NCBI GenBank assembly: GCA_013813755.1
Contig: JACCRD010000027.1
Span: 1-20,047, forward strand
Source of the DNA: Acidobacteriota bacterium
Lineage (GTDB): Bacteria > Acidobacteriota > Blastocatellia > Pyrinomonadales > Pyrinomonadaceae
Reading direction: 5' to 3'
Length of the DNA stretch: 20,047 bases
The translations under genes and the position numbers were made by a program. This document shows positions 6,630 through 14,978 of this stretch, one piece after another (the stretch's first letter is position 1; each line of letters begins with the position of its first letter). Under the pieces are notes generated by a model that worked only from the letters and a program-made list of their open reading frames with translations, was not told the origin of the DNA and ran no database searches.

Positions 6630-9218
6630 TTAACCGACCGCTTTGATGTTTTGAGGTTTCGAGCGCGGTTCTTTCAAAATTAAATTTTTCAGTTCATAGA
6701 TTTTCATTAAAGCCTCGACCGGAGACAAGGCGTCAGTATCGATTTCAAATAATTTTTGCTCGACATCAGTCAAATCAAATCCGGAATTTTCAGTTTTGTC
6801 GGCTTCCTTTTCGTATCGAGCAAGCAATTCTTCGGCTCTTCGAATAATTGGCTGCGGCAATCCGGCAAGTTTGGCAGCGTAAACGCCGTAACTTTTTAGC
6901 GCGATCCCCTTTGCAATCTTATATTTGAAAATCAGCTTATCCTGTTTTTCTTCAATTAAAAAAAAGTAGCTTTCCAAATTTTTCAAAACTTCGGCAAGTT
7001 CGGCAAGTTCGTGGTAATGCGTCGCAAACAATGTGCGCGATTTTATTTTCGGATGATTATGGATAAATTCCAAGACTGAACGGGCGACCGCCAAACCGTC
7101 ATAAGTTGAAGTTCCGCGACCGAGTTCGTCGAGCAGAATCAAACTCTTCGGTGTCGCGTGGTGCAGAATTTCGGCGGTTTCGATCATTTCCGTCATAAAT
7201 GTCGATTCGCCGCTGCTGATTCGGTCATATAATCCGATGCGCGTGAAAATTCGGTCGCAGATACCGATGACCGCTTCATCTGCCGGAACAAAACTTCCTA
7301 TTTGAGCGAGCAGAACGATCAGCGCGATCTGGCGCAGATATGTCGATTTGCCCGATGCATTCGGTCCAGTAATTAAAGCGATCAGGGGCGCCCCGTTGCC
7401 GCCGAGAGCCGCATCGTTAGAAATAAATTCTGAATTACCATCTTCACGAAATAGTTTTTCTAAAACCGGATGCCGACCGTTTTTTATCCTCAGAAGGGAA
7501 GTTTCGTTAACTGTCGGACGAGAAAAACTAAACTCTTCAGCGACCTCCGCCAGCGAGCAAATTGTATCGAGATAAGCGATGGTCGAAGCGGCAAGCAAAA
7601 TTTTTGGGCGGTTTTTGGCGACTTCGAGACAAATTTGCCGGTACAGATTATTTTCCAGTTCAGAAATTCGCTCCTGCGCGTGGAGAACGAGTGATTCATA
7701 TTCTTTTAACTCGAGCGTTACAAATCTTTCAGCCGGAAGAAGCGTCTGTTTCCGCGTGTAATCCGCCGGAACAAGGCGCAAATTCGGTTTGGTGACTTCG
7801 ATGTAATAACCGAAAACTTTATTAAACCCGACGCGCAAACTTTTAATGCCGGTTCTTTCACGCTCGCGTTTTTCGAGTTCCGCCAGAAAACCTTTTCCAT
7901 CCTTCAAAACATTTCTCAGTTTGTCGAGTTCTTCGGAAAAACCCTCGCGGATCACGCCGGTTTGATCGGCGTATCTGGAAGGAAGCTCGTCGGAAATTCC
8001 GCTTTTTATCAAATCTGATGTTTCAGAACATTCGGGCAGATGCGATAAAATCTGCCCAAACCGAATCGCGTCTGTTCGGAGGATTTTTTTAATTTTTGGA
8101 ATCAATTCCAGACTTTTCCCAAAATCTCCAAGTTCGTAAGCTGATAAAAAATTTGCTTTTGTCCGGCTCGAAAGTCGTTCTAAATCTTTGACGATGGATA
8201 AAATTTCTCGCAGCTTTTCACGTTCAAAAGTTTTTTCCTTAAACCAGGCAATGTGATCCTGGCGGCGAAAAATTTCCGAGACATCAAGCAGCGGCTGGCG
8301 AATCCACCTGCGCAGAAGCCTTCCGCCCATCGCCGTCAAAGTCTGGTCAATCACCGACATTAAACTTGTTCCGGCACCGCTTTCAAGGATTTCCAAGCTG
8401 CCGAGCGTCCGCGCATCAAGCATCATAAACGTGCTGCTGTCGTAAGTTGTAAGTCTGACCAAATTTTCGGCGGCTAATTCAGTTTGGGTATGATTCAGAT
8501 AGGAAATCAAAGCTCCGGCAGCGGAAACGGCTAAGTCCGCGTTTTCGAGATTGAATGGCTTGAGCGTTTTTGTTTTGAAATGAGTGAAAAGAGTTTTCCG
8601 AGCGGTTTCAAACGAAAAAAACTCCGCGTCTATTTTCGTTACTGTCTGCGGCAAATCCCGGTTGCTGAATTCGTCCTGCGATTCAGCGATTAAAATTTCA
8701 GCGGGCATGAGGCGCTGGATTTCGCCCAAAGCGTCTTTGTTACTTATTTCCGTAACCGCGAAATCCCCGGTTGTAATATCAGCATAAGCAATGCCGGCGC
8801 GTACTCCGTCGCTTGTAAACGCCACTAAATAATTATTTGTTTTACTGTCGAGCAGCTGCGGTTCAATAATAGTTCCCGCTGTGACAATGCGCACAACTTC
8901 GCGCGTGATAAGTTTTCCCCCATTTATTCCTTTGACGGGCGTAGCGGAAGTCTGTTCGCAAATCGCTACCCGATGACCGCGTGAAATGAGTGTCGCCAAA
9001 TGTTTTTCAAGAACAAAATGCGGCACTCCAGCGAGCGGCACGCGCGCGTCTTTGCCCATCGAGCGCGATGTTAAAACAATATCCAGCTCACGCGCCAGAA
9101 GTTTCGCGTCTTCGTCGAATGCTTCATAAAAATCGCCCAGACGAAAAAGCAGAATCGAATCCTGATGATTGGCTTTAATATCCAGATACTGCTTTCGAAT
9201 GGGTGTTTCACTGCTCAT
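6630..9218 (-). CDS. mutS: DNA mismatch repair protein MutS
   Basis: This 862-residue protein is full-length MutS, which binds mismatches as a dimer and uses ATP to recruit MutL. The N-terminal mismatch-binding motif is present (GDFYEAF, F30-Y31-E32), confirming the MutS1 repair type rather than MutS2. The ATPase has Walker A TGPNASGKST (617-626; many homologues have NMSGKST) and Walker B ILLDELGRGTST (D697, E698). A conserved FATHYHEL segment follows. The C-terminal tail after about residue 800 is short and ends at KAVG. The ATG matches the family start, though no Shine-Dalgarno is seen. It begins 11 nt after the winged-helix/nuclease-like gene, so expression is probably coupled. mutL is not in this window. 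Confidence 0.97.
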   Translation of the reverse strand: MSSETPIRKQYLDIKANHQDSILLFRLGDFYEAFDEDAKLLARELDIVLTSRSMGKDARVPLAGVPHFVLEKHLATLISRGHRVAICEQTSATPVKGINGGKLITREVVRIVTAGTIIEPQLLDSKTNNYLVAFTSDGVRAGIAYADITTGDFAVTEISNKDALGEIQRLMPAEILIAESQDEFSNRDLPQTVTKIDAEFFSFETARKTLFTHFKTKTLKPFNLENADLAVSAAGALISYLNHTQTELAAENLVRLTTYDSSTFMMLDARTLGSLEILESGAGTSLMSVIDQTLTAMGGRLLRRWIRQPLLDVSEIFRRQDHIAWFKEKTFEREKLREILSIVKDLERLSSRTKANFLSAYELGDFGKSLELIPKIKKILRTDAIRFGQILSHLPECSETSDLIKSGISDELPSRYADQTGVIREGFSEELDKLRNVLKDGKGFLAELEKRERERTGIKSLRVGFNKVFGYYIEVTKPNLRLVPADYTRKQTLLPAERFVTLELKEYESLVLHAQERISELENNLYRQICLEVAKNRPKILLAASTIAYLDTICSLAEVAEEFSFSRPTVNETSLLRIKNGRHPVLEKLFREDGNSEFISNDAALGGNGAPLIALITGPNASGKSTYLRQIALIVLLAQIGSFVPADEAVIGICDRIFTRIGLYDRISSGESTFMTEMIETAEILHHATPKSLILLDELGRGTSTYDGLAVARSVLEFIHNHPKIKSRTLFATHYHELAELAEVLKNLESYFFLIEEKQDKLIFKYKIAKGIALKSYGVYAAKLAGLPQPIIRRAEELLARYEKEADKTENSGFDLTDVEQKLFEIDTDALSPVEALMKIYELKNLILKEPRSKPQNIKAVG

Positions 9219-9229
9219 TTTATAAAAGC

Positions 9230-9931
9230 TTATTTTAACAGAAATTCTCTGACAATTTCACCAATATCCTTCAAATTAAAGTGAATTTCTTCAATTTGCG
9301 CAAAAGTGATAATTACTAAAACCTTCTGTAAATCCTGAAATTCACGGGTTAGTGATTGTTGAGCACGTCTCAAATCGGTTTCCGAGGACAATACGAGAAA
9401 AGGCTTTGAGCGCTGAGCTTCGTAAGCGCGTTTAAGTTTGGCGAACGCTGAATCAATATTGCCTCGGCTTTGAACTTCAAAAACGTGTGAAAGACGCAGA
9501 CTTGCTTCGCTTTCACGCCAGACGACATCATAAAATTCAAATTCTTTCACTGCAAAAAAACCGAAGATTGTTCCGATTTCAAGAAGCATTTGCTGAATAT
9601 TTTTATGTGAAAGCGGTTTTATCTCGGATTTACTTAAAGTAAAACCTAAAGTTTCTAAATCCGCTTCTGCTCGTCCATGATCAGTAATTGTCCAGTAACC
9701 CCTTGAGCGAGTTAGAAATTTTTTTTCACTCAATAACTTACCCGCTTTTTGAACCGTTTTTCGCCAATTTTCATTTGTCCCTTTTTTTATCTCGCTTGTT
9801 TCCTTTTCATTGATCTGCGGAAAATAATCCAGCAGTCGGACATATATAAAACGTACGTCATCGGCTCCACCCGTGGCGACAAGTTCCTGCAAAATAGGAA
9901 TTTCGATTGACGAAGTTTTTGGGAGAGACAT
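9230..9931 (-). CDS. Winged-helix (Mrr_N-like) protein with PD-(D/E)XK-like C-terminus
   Basis: A 233-residue protein of unknown function. Residues 9-95 look like the Mrr N-terminal winged helix: IPILQELVATGGA, a basic/polar middle, ENWRKTVQKAGKLLSEKKFL, then RGYWTITDHGRAEA. Residues 105-185 suggest a restriction-endonuclease fold: helix with E130, a strand with D135 (EFYDVVWRE), then HVFEVQSRGNID with E152-V-Q154, and a later LKRAYEAQRSKPFLVLSS. The D...ExQ arrangement resembles PD-(D/E)XK nucleases where Gln replaces Lys, as in BglII. No methyltransferase or specificity subunit is nearby, so it is not a standard restriction system. It lies between the plsC-like gene (1-nt gap) and mutS (11-nt gap). 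A role in DNA processing is inference, and it could be a non-catalytic DNA-binding protein. Confidence 0.6.
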   Translation of the reverse strand: MSLPKTSSIEIPILQELVATGGADDVRFIYVRLLDYFPQINEKETSEIKKGTNENWRKTVQKAGKLLSEKKFLTRSRGYWTITDHGRAEADLETLGFTLSKSEIKPLSHKNIQQMLLEIGTIFGFFAVKEFEFYDVVWRESEASLRLSHVFEVQSRGNIDSAFAKLKRAYEAQRSKPFLVLSSETDLRRAQQSLTREFQDLQKVLVIITFAQIEEIHFNLKDIGEIVREFLLK

Positions 9932-9932
9932 T

Positions 9933-10610
9933 TTATAAAATTTGTTCGAAGTTATCGAATTCGCTGTTTACCAAATTGCTTTTGAGATGGTTTAAGCAAT
10001 TGGTCAAAACCGCTTCAAGTTCGAGTGTGTTTCTTTTCCTCGCAATTTTATCGACGGTATTAAATTTTCTCGGCTCGCCGACGGCAATGAAAATTTCCGG
10101 CTTATAGTTTCCTAAAAACTCATATCTCAGCGCTATCGGACAAACCAGACAAACGCCGCTTTCTTCAATAATCTTACTCAAGCCATTAAAAAAACGCATC
10201 GGTGACGCGTCGTTGTGGAGAATTTTGCCCTGTGGAAATATCAGAAGCATACGGTTTTTTTTCTCGGATAAAATTTTGACCGAGTATTCAATACTTTTAA
10301 ACGCTTCTCGGGGATTTTCCCTGATTATTGAAAAAGCTCCGAGACGGCGAAAAAACCGCAATTTTCGAAGCTGTTTTTCCTCCATCATCACGTAATTTTC
10401 AAAATTGAAATTTGATAAAAGTTCCAGAATCACCAAACCGTCCCACCAACTCGAGTGATTTGAGAAAATAATTAGCGGCAAATCCGGATTTCTTTTTTTT
10501 AGCCATTCCAAGCCGGAAACCTTTATCGATTGAAAACGTCGTTTGATCAAAATGCGGTTGTAGGCGATGAAAATTTTTTCAAATAAAACGTTTTTCTTGG
10601 CTTCCAACAT
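9933..10610 (-). CDS. 1-acyl-glycerophosphate acyltransferase-like (PlsC family)
   Basis: A 225-residue protein of the PlsC/glycerolipid acyltransferase family, which transfers acyl chains to lysophosphatidate-type acceptors at the inner membrane. Motif I is NHSSWWDG (H52-x4-D57). Motif III is FPQGKI (125-130), with Gln where classical PlsC has Glu (FPEGTR). There is a short hydrophobic stretch LPLIIFS before motif I but no clear membrane helix. The FPQG variant and weak C-terminal likeness mean the acceptor could be something other than lysophosphatidate, such as a carotenoid glycoside or another glycolipid. The ATG lies inside the end of alr, with a 32-nt overlap, and the stop is 1 nt from the next gene, so it is translationally coupled on both sides. 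Confidence 0.8.
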   Translation of the reverse strand: MLEAKKNVLFEKIFIAYNRILIKRRFQSIKVSGLEWLKKRNPDLPLIIFSNHSSWWDGLVILELLSNFNFENYVMMEEKQLRKLRFFRRLGAFSIIRENPREAFKSIEYSVKILSEKKNRMLLIFPQGKILHNDASPMRFFNGLSKIIEESGVCLVCPIALRYEFLGNYKPEIFIAVGEPRKFNTVDKIARKRNTLELEAVLTNCLNHLKSNLVNSEFDNFEQIL

Positions 10611-11739
10611 ATTGTCGAGTAACTCTCCGATTTATTCCACAGGTAATTTCATAAGAAATTGTCCGGGTTTTTCGCGCTAATTCTTCAGCGGTAATACTCA
10701 ATTCGCCGTTGTCTCCAATAACTAAAACCTCATCATTTACTTTAACATTCGGAACATCTGTCACATCGACAATTGTCCAATCCATCGAAACTCTGCCGAC
10801 AACTGGCGCGAAACGATTATTAATTATAACTTTTCCGGAATTTGAGAGGGCGCGAACAAAACCATCCTGGTAACCAATTGGGATGGTCGCTATCAAGGAA
10901 TTTCTGCTCGTTACAAATGTTCGACTATAACCGATTGATTCTCCTTTGGGAACTTTTTTTATCTGCGAAAGCCGGGTGTGAACCGACATTACCGGTTTCA
11001 GTTCAGGTTTATCAACGCCTCCCGGCAAAACGTCTCCGCCCAAGCCGTATAAAATGCCACCCAAACGGACCATATTTCCAAGAGAATTTTTGTGAACGAC
11101 GGCACCGGGGGAGTTGGCTAAATCTCGAAATACCGGCTCAATATTATTTTCTGCAAACATTTTCAAGACTTCTTCAAACCGTTTAATTTGGAGATTTGTG
11201 AAATCATTTTCCGCTAAATTATCGGCGGCGGCAAAATGAGTCATTATTCCCTGAATATTTAGATTTTGAAGATTTTTTAATTGTTCGACAAAATGTTTTA
11301 CTTCGTCAAATCTGCAGCCGATACGATTCATTCCAGTGTCGATTTTCAGATGAGCGTTAACGACAACATCTTTATTCTGAGCTGCTTTGTTGAATTTTAC
11401 AGCTTGTTCCAGACGATACAAGACGGGAGTTAAATTTTTTTCGATCAAAAGATTTTCCTGTCCGCTCCAGAAACCTCCCAGACATAATATCGGTAATTTA
11501 ATATTGTTCGCCCGCAGTTCCAAACCTTCCTCCGGCAGTGCGACGCCGAACCAGCTAACCCCGGTTGATTCGAGTTTTTTAGCACACTGAACCGCACCGT
11601 GACCGTAAGCGTCGGCTTTAACAACCGCCATATAATTTATATTTTCACCAATAAATTTTTTAGCAGAGTTAAAATTAAAAGCAAGATTTGCGAGATTTAT
11701 TTCAGCGTAGGTTGGTCTCTGCCCAAATTCTGTATCCAT
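10579..11739 (-). CDS. alr: Alanine racemase
   Basis: This 386-residue enzyme interconverts L- and D-alanine using PLP, supplying D-Ala for peptidoglycan. The PLP lysine is K41 in AVVKADAYGHG, and the second catalytic base is Y271 in GESIGYSRTF. Other family segments are LKIDTGMNRIG (131-141), THFAAAD (167-173), VRLGGILYG (224-232) and VVGRVSMDW near 315. Length and both catalytic residues are normal. It is the first gene of the minus-strand cluster, so it probably carries the main promoter in 11740-11823, although I could not pick clear boxes. No Shine-Dalgarno is visible before the ATG. The C-terminal 32 nt overlap the plsC-like gene in another frame. Confidence 0.96.
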   Translation of the reverse strand: MDTEFGQRPTYAEINLANLAFNFNSAKKFIGENINYMAVVKADAYGHGAVQCAKKLESTGVSWFGVALPEEGLELRANNIKLPILCLGGFWSGQENLLIEKNLTPVLYRLEQAVKFNKAAQNKDVVVNAHLKIDTGMNRIGCRFDEVKHFVEQLKNLQNLNIQGIMTHFAAADNLAENDFTNLQIKRFEEVLKMFAENNIEPVFRDLANSPGAVVHKNSLGNMVRLGGILYGLGGDVLPGGVDKPELKPVMSVHTRLSQIKKVPKGESIGYSRTFVTSRNSLIATIPIGYQDGFVRALSNSGKVIINNRFAPVVGRVSMDWTIVDVTDVPNVKVNDEVLVIGDNGELSITAEELARKTRTISYEITCGINRRVTRQYVGSQEKRFI

Positions 11740-11823
11740 CGAACAAGTGTTTTTTATTATTAAAAATTACTGTGCTTGGAGTATTTACTTTAACTGTCGC
11801 GGGACAGACTCTTCAAGTAAAAC

Positions 11824-13365
11824 CTAAAGCGGAATATTGCCATGTTTTTTCGGGGGATTAGTATCGCGCTTGTTTTGAAGTAGAGAAAGAGCGCGAATAA
11901 TTTTCGGTCGAGTGTAAGCCGGTTCAATTATTTCATCAATAAAACCTTTTTCAGCAGCTACATAAGGATTAGCAAATTTTTCGTCGAATTCAGAAATTTT
12001 TGATTTTCTTAGAGCTTCGGGCTCCTCTGAATCCAAAATTTCATTTCGGTACAATAATCCAACTGCTCCTTCAGCGCCCATCACAGCAATCTCCGCGGTC
12101 GGATACGCAAAATTAAAATCCGTTCGAATATGTTTGGAAGCCATCACGCAGTAGGCGCCGCCGTAGGCTTTACGCGTGATAACAGTTATTTTGGGAACTG
12201 TCGCTTCAGCAAAGGCATAAAGAAGTTTCGCGCCGTGCCGGATAATACCGAAATGCTCCTGGTTGATTCCGGGTAAAAATCCGGGAACGTCTTCAAACGT
12301 AATCAGAGGAATATTAAAGCAGTCGCAAAAACGTACAAATCTGGCGGCTTTCACCGAAGCGTCGATATCCAGAACTCCGGCGAGAAAAGCCGGTTGATTG
12401 GAGACGATTCCAACCGAGAATCCCCCGAACCGGGCAAAACCAATAACAATATTTGGCGCGTAATGCTCCTGCACTTCAAAAAAATATTTGTCATCCGTAA
12501 TCAAATGAATCAAATCTCGAATATCGTAGGGCTGTGTGGAAACTTCCGGAATTAGAGAATTTAGTTTTTCTTCGAGGCGATTTGAAGGATCGCTGGTGGC
12601 AACAAACGGCGGATTTTCCATATTGTTCGAGGGAACATAAGATAAAAGTTCGCGCGTCAAAAGAAGACAATGTTCATCCGTTTCGGCAGCAAAATGCGCG
12701 ACTCCGCTTTTTTGATTGTGAGTCATCGCGCCGCCCAATTCGTCTTTGGTCACTTCTTCGTGAGTCACTGTTTTGATGACTTCCGGTCCGGTGATAAACA
12801 TATAAGAAGAATTTTTCACCATTATGTTGAAATCGGTAATCGCTGGGCTGTAAACCGCGCCGCCCGCGCACGGTCCCATGATGCAACTGATTTGCGGAAT
12901 AACACCGCTGGCTAGAGTATTGCGAAGAAAAATGTCCGCGTAACCGCCGAGCGAAACAACGCCTTCCTGAATTCGCGCGCCGCCCGAATCGTTCAGTCCG
13001 ACGACCGGGACGCCGGTCTTCATCGCGAAATCCATTACTTTACAAATTTTAGCAGCGTGAGTTTCCGAAAGTGAACCGCCAAAAACCGTAAAATCCTGTG
13101 CGAAGACAAAAATTTCTCTGCCGTCCACCAAACCGTGTCCGGTAATAACACCGTCACCGGCAATCTTTTGTTTTTCGAGCCCGAAATCATTGGAACGATG
13201 GACAACGAATTTATCGAATTCTTCAAACGAATTTTCATCAAGGAAAAAATCAATTCGTTCGCGAGCGGTCATTTTACCCGCAGCACGTTGTTTTTCGATA
13301 CGCGCCGCGCCGCCGCCCTGTTCCGCAAGGCGCGATTTTTCCAGGAGAAGTTCAAGCTTTTTCAT
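11824..13365 (-). CDS. pccB: Acyl-CoA carboxylase carboxyltransferase subunit (PccB-like)
   Basis: A 513-residue carboxyltransferase of the propionyl-CoA carboxylase beta/methylmalonyl-CoA decarboxylase alpha family. It moves CO2 between biotin and an acyl-CoA. Landmarks are GGAARIEKQRAAGKMTARER, AQDFTVFGGSLSETHA (89-104), LNDSGGARIQEG (124-135), the first oxyanion loop GPCAGGAVYSP (164-174), the second RKAYGGAYCVMASK, and the typical end KRDTNPPKKHGNIPL. The CDCFNIP segment keeps the Asp that, in actinobacterial PccB studies, favours propionyl-CoA, so that substrate is my best guess. A biotin carboxylase/BCCP alpha subunit is needed but is not in the window. Alternatives are acetyl-CoA carboxylase-type activity or a decarboxylase subunit. 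The ATG has no strong ribosome site. Confidence 0.92.
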   Translation of the reverse strand: MKKLELLLEKSRLAEQGGGAARIEKQRAAGKMTARERIDFFLDENSFEEFDKFVVHRSNDFGLEKQKIAGDGVITGHGLVDGREIFVFAQDFTVFGGSLSETHAAKICKVMDFAMKTGVPVVGLNDSGGARIQEGVVSLGGYADIFLRNTLASGVIPQISCIMGPCAGGAVYSPAITDFNIMVKNSSYMFITGPEVIKTVTHEEVTKDELGGAMTHNQKSGVAHFAAETDEHCLLLTRELLSYVPSNNMENPPFVATSDPSNRLEEKLNSLIPEVSTQPYDIRDLIHLITDDKYFFEVQEHYAPNIVIGFARFGGFSVGIVSNQPAFLAGVLDIDASVKAARFVRFCDCFNIPLITFEDVPGFLPGINQEHFGIIRHGAKLLYAFAEATVPKITVITRKAYGGAYCVMASKHIRTDFNFAYPTAEIAVMGAEGAVGLLYRNEILDSEEPEALRKSKISEFDEKFANPYVAAEKGFIDEIIEPAYTRPKIIRALSLLQNKRDTNPPKKHGNIPL

Positions 13366-13454
13366 AAATTATTTCTTTGTCCGCAATGGATGATAGTTTA
13401 GCGAGTCTGGGAAATTTTGCAAATCTGATTTTTTGTAAAACACTTCACCGAAAG

Positions 13455-14060
13455 TCAAAAATTCCCGATTTCTCTTTCAATCTGCGGGAGAATTTTATCG
13501 CGAAGTCTTTTCACAAACAGAGATGCCTGGCGAAGTTCGCTGCTGGTTTCAGACAGGTTTTGTTCAATTTCCGCTAGAATTTGTCGAAAGCTGTTTTTTT
13601 CGGCTTCCAAAGCTCGACGATGACTTTGCCTAATTTCTTCTGTTTTGGTAGTACCGAGAAATGCGACATTGCGGTCAACGTTTTCGGGCGTGACATCGCG
13701 TTCGATTTGCGCGACCCGATTTTTGATGACAGCTTGTCGTTCGGTCAAATCAATTTGAAATTTTTGTAATATTTCGAGCCGCTGTTCGGCGCGATTGAGA
13801 ATTTCAAAAGCGAGCAGCAGATTCTGCTGTTTTTCGCTGAATTTTACGCCCTGCGGAAGGCGCTCCAGAAACGCGTTAAAATTTTTGTTGAATGTTTGCA
13901 GAGATCTGGAAACTTTTGTTAACTCAGCCGAAATATTTTCAGCCGGATTAACAGTTTGAATCGATTGTTCGGGTGGGGCGACAGGCGTTTTTATCTGGGC
14001 AACCTGTTGATTCGAAGAAATTAACACCAGGACAAAAAGCAGAAACATATTTACTTTCAT
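13455..14060 (-). CDS. Exported coiled-coil protein of unknown function
   Basis: A 201-residue protein I do not recognise. It begins with a signal peptide, MKVNMFLLFVLVLISSNQQVAQ, cleaved perhaps after A21 or Q22 (shown only to indicate the hydrophobic core FLLFVLVLIS). A Pro-rich linker (about 23-40) follows, and the rest is almost wholly helical with long heptad-like charged stretches, such as LNRAEQRLEILQKFQIDL, IEQNLSETSSELRQ and FVKRLRDKILPQIEREI. There is no lipobox cysteine, so it should be a soluble periplasmic or secreted protein. The ATG is supported by GGAG 9 nt upstream. It lies 89 nt before the carboxylase gene; no functional link is evident. Confidence 0.8.
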   Translation of the reverse strand: MKVNMFLLFVLVLISSNQQVAQIKTPVAPPEQSIQTVNPAENISAELTKVSRSLQTFNKNFNAFLERLPQGVKFSEKQQNLLLAFEILNRAEQRLEILQKFQIDLTERQAVIKNRVAQIERDVTPENVDRNVAFLGTTKTEEIRQSHRRALEAEKNSFRQILAEIEQNLSETSSELRQASLFVKRLRDKILPQIEREIGNF

Positions 14061-14078
14061 TTGTTTTACTCCATAAGG

Positions 14079-14106
14079 TATATTAATTCACATAATTCAC
14101 GTTCAA
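14079..14106 (-). promoter_or_regulatory. Possible promoter of the exported coiled-coil gene
   Basis: On the minus strand TTGAAC (14101-14106) is followed after 16 nt by AATATA (14079-14084). Transcription would start near 14072, just upstream of the GGAG ribosome site and the ATG at 14060. The -10 box is imperfect and the sequence AT-rich, so confidence is limited. Confidence 0.35.
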
Positions 14107-14159
14107 TCACAAATTAAGTTTCAAATTTAATTTTTTCGGACCCAAACTTTTAATTTGCT

Positions 14160-14978
14160 TCAAATTACCATTCGTTCTCTGATACTTCGCAGCGCCCATT
14201 CAGTAAAAAAGAGGGAAGCGGCTAACAAATAAATTGTTTCGTAAATGTGCCGAGAGGCAAAATTTTCGTTCAGACACGCTCGCGTTAAATCAATGACTGC
14301 CGTGGTCGGAAGAGTATAAGCGATTATTTGTAGCCAGCCCGGAAGTAGTTCAATCGGAAACCATGCACCGCACAAAAAAATTGTTGAAAAGAAAAATGCG
14401 AAAAACACATTAAATTTACCGATGTCAAAAATTCGCCCGGTGAGACCCAGAGAGCAGCTTCCAAGCACAATGCACCCCAGAGTCAAAGGCAACACGGCAA
14501 GCGGCGTAAAAATCGAAGTAGCCGAACCGAAAATTACGACGAGCGGCAAAATGAATAGACAATCAATAATACCTTTACTGACCGCCCATAAAATTTCACC
14601 GGCGGCGAGCGATTCAGCATTAATGGGCGTGGCTAAAATCGCGTCGTAAGTCGATTGATAAACCATTCGAAAATAGGCGCTGTAAGTCATTTCAAAAATC
14701 GTTCTCATTAAAACCGTAAAAGCTAAAACGCCCGCTCCAACAAAAGACAGATAGCTCATTCCCTGAACTTCTGCTGCCACCAAAGACCCGACGCCGAAAC
14801 CGAAAGCGAAAAACGTAAAAATCGGTTCAATAATCGGTGCGATCAGTTCGGTTTTCCAGAGTCTTCTGTAAACCAGAAAATTTCTCTGCCAGACGGCTTT
14901 GGCATCAATTAAATCAATTTTTAATATTGAAAGCGTCAAATTATAATTAAATATTGAAAGGAAATTGCTGTTTATCAA
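14160..14978 (-). CDS. ABC-2 type transporter permease (NodJ-like)
   Basis: A 272-residue inner-membrane permease of the ABC-2/NodJ type, which with an ATPase partner exports lipids, polysaccharides or drugs. The cytosolic start AVWQRNFLVYRRLWKTELI is typical. Six hydrophobic segments follow at about 48-70, 76-97, 117-145 (weaker), 140-168, 180-205 and 247-265, with the family-type segment CGAWFPIELLPGWLQIIAYTLPTTAVIDLTR (in parts: CGAWFPIELLP and LPTTAVIDLTR). The longest frame starts at a TTG that overlaps the DUF402 gene by 32 nt; another TTG at 14939 would avoid the overlap. Neither has a Shine-Dalgarno, so the start is uncertain. Its partner is the ATPase at 15652-16566, separated from it by the DUF402 gene and the palindromic element. 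Confidence 0.85.
   Translation of the reverse strand: MINSNFLSIFNYNLTLSILKIDLIDAKAVWQRNFLVYRRLWKTELIAPIIEPIFTFFAFGFGVGSLVAAEVQGMSYLSFVGAGVLAFTVLMRTIFEMTYSAYFRMVYQSTYDAILATPINAESLAAGEILWAVSKGIIDCLFILPLVVIFGSATSIFTPLAVLPLTLGCIVLGSCSLGLTGRIFDIGKFNVFFAFFFSTIFLCGAWFPIELLPGWLQIIAYTLPTTAVIDLTRACLNENFASRHIYETIYLLAASLFFTEWALRSIRERMVI

Noticed and set aside
9230..9931. Complete restriction-modification system
   Set aside because: Only one nuclease-like protein is present and no methyltransferase or specificity gene is near, so no system is claimed.
11740..11823. CTGTC-CCGC-GACAG hairpin as a terminator after the carboxylase or alr leader element
   Set aside because: The stem is only 5 bp and no T-tract follows on either strand. 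A plus-strand frame here (VLGVFTLTVAGQTLQVKPK) resembles a secreted peptide but has no start signals and soon stops.
12534..12915. Plus-strand open frames antisense to the carboxylase gene
   Set aside because: They overlap a highly conserved gene, have no ribosome sites and their translations are unlike any protein I know.
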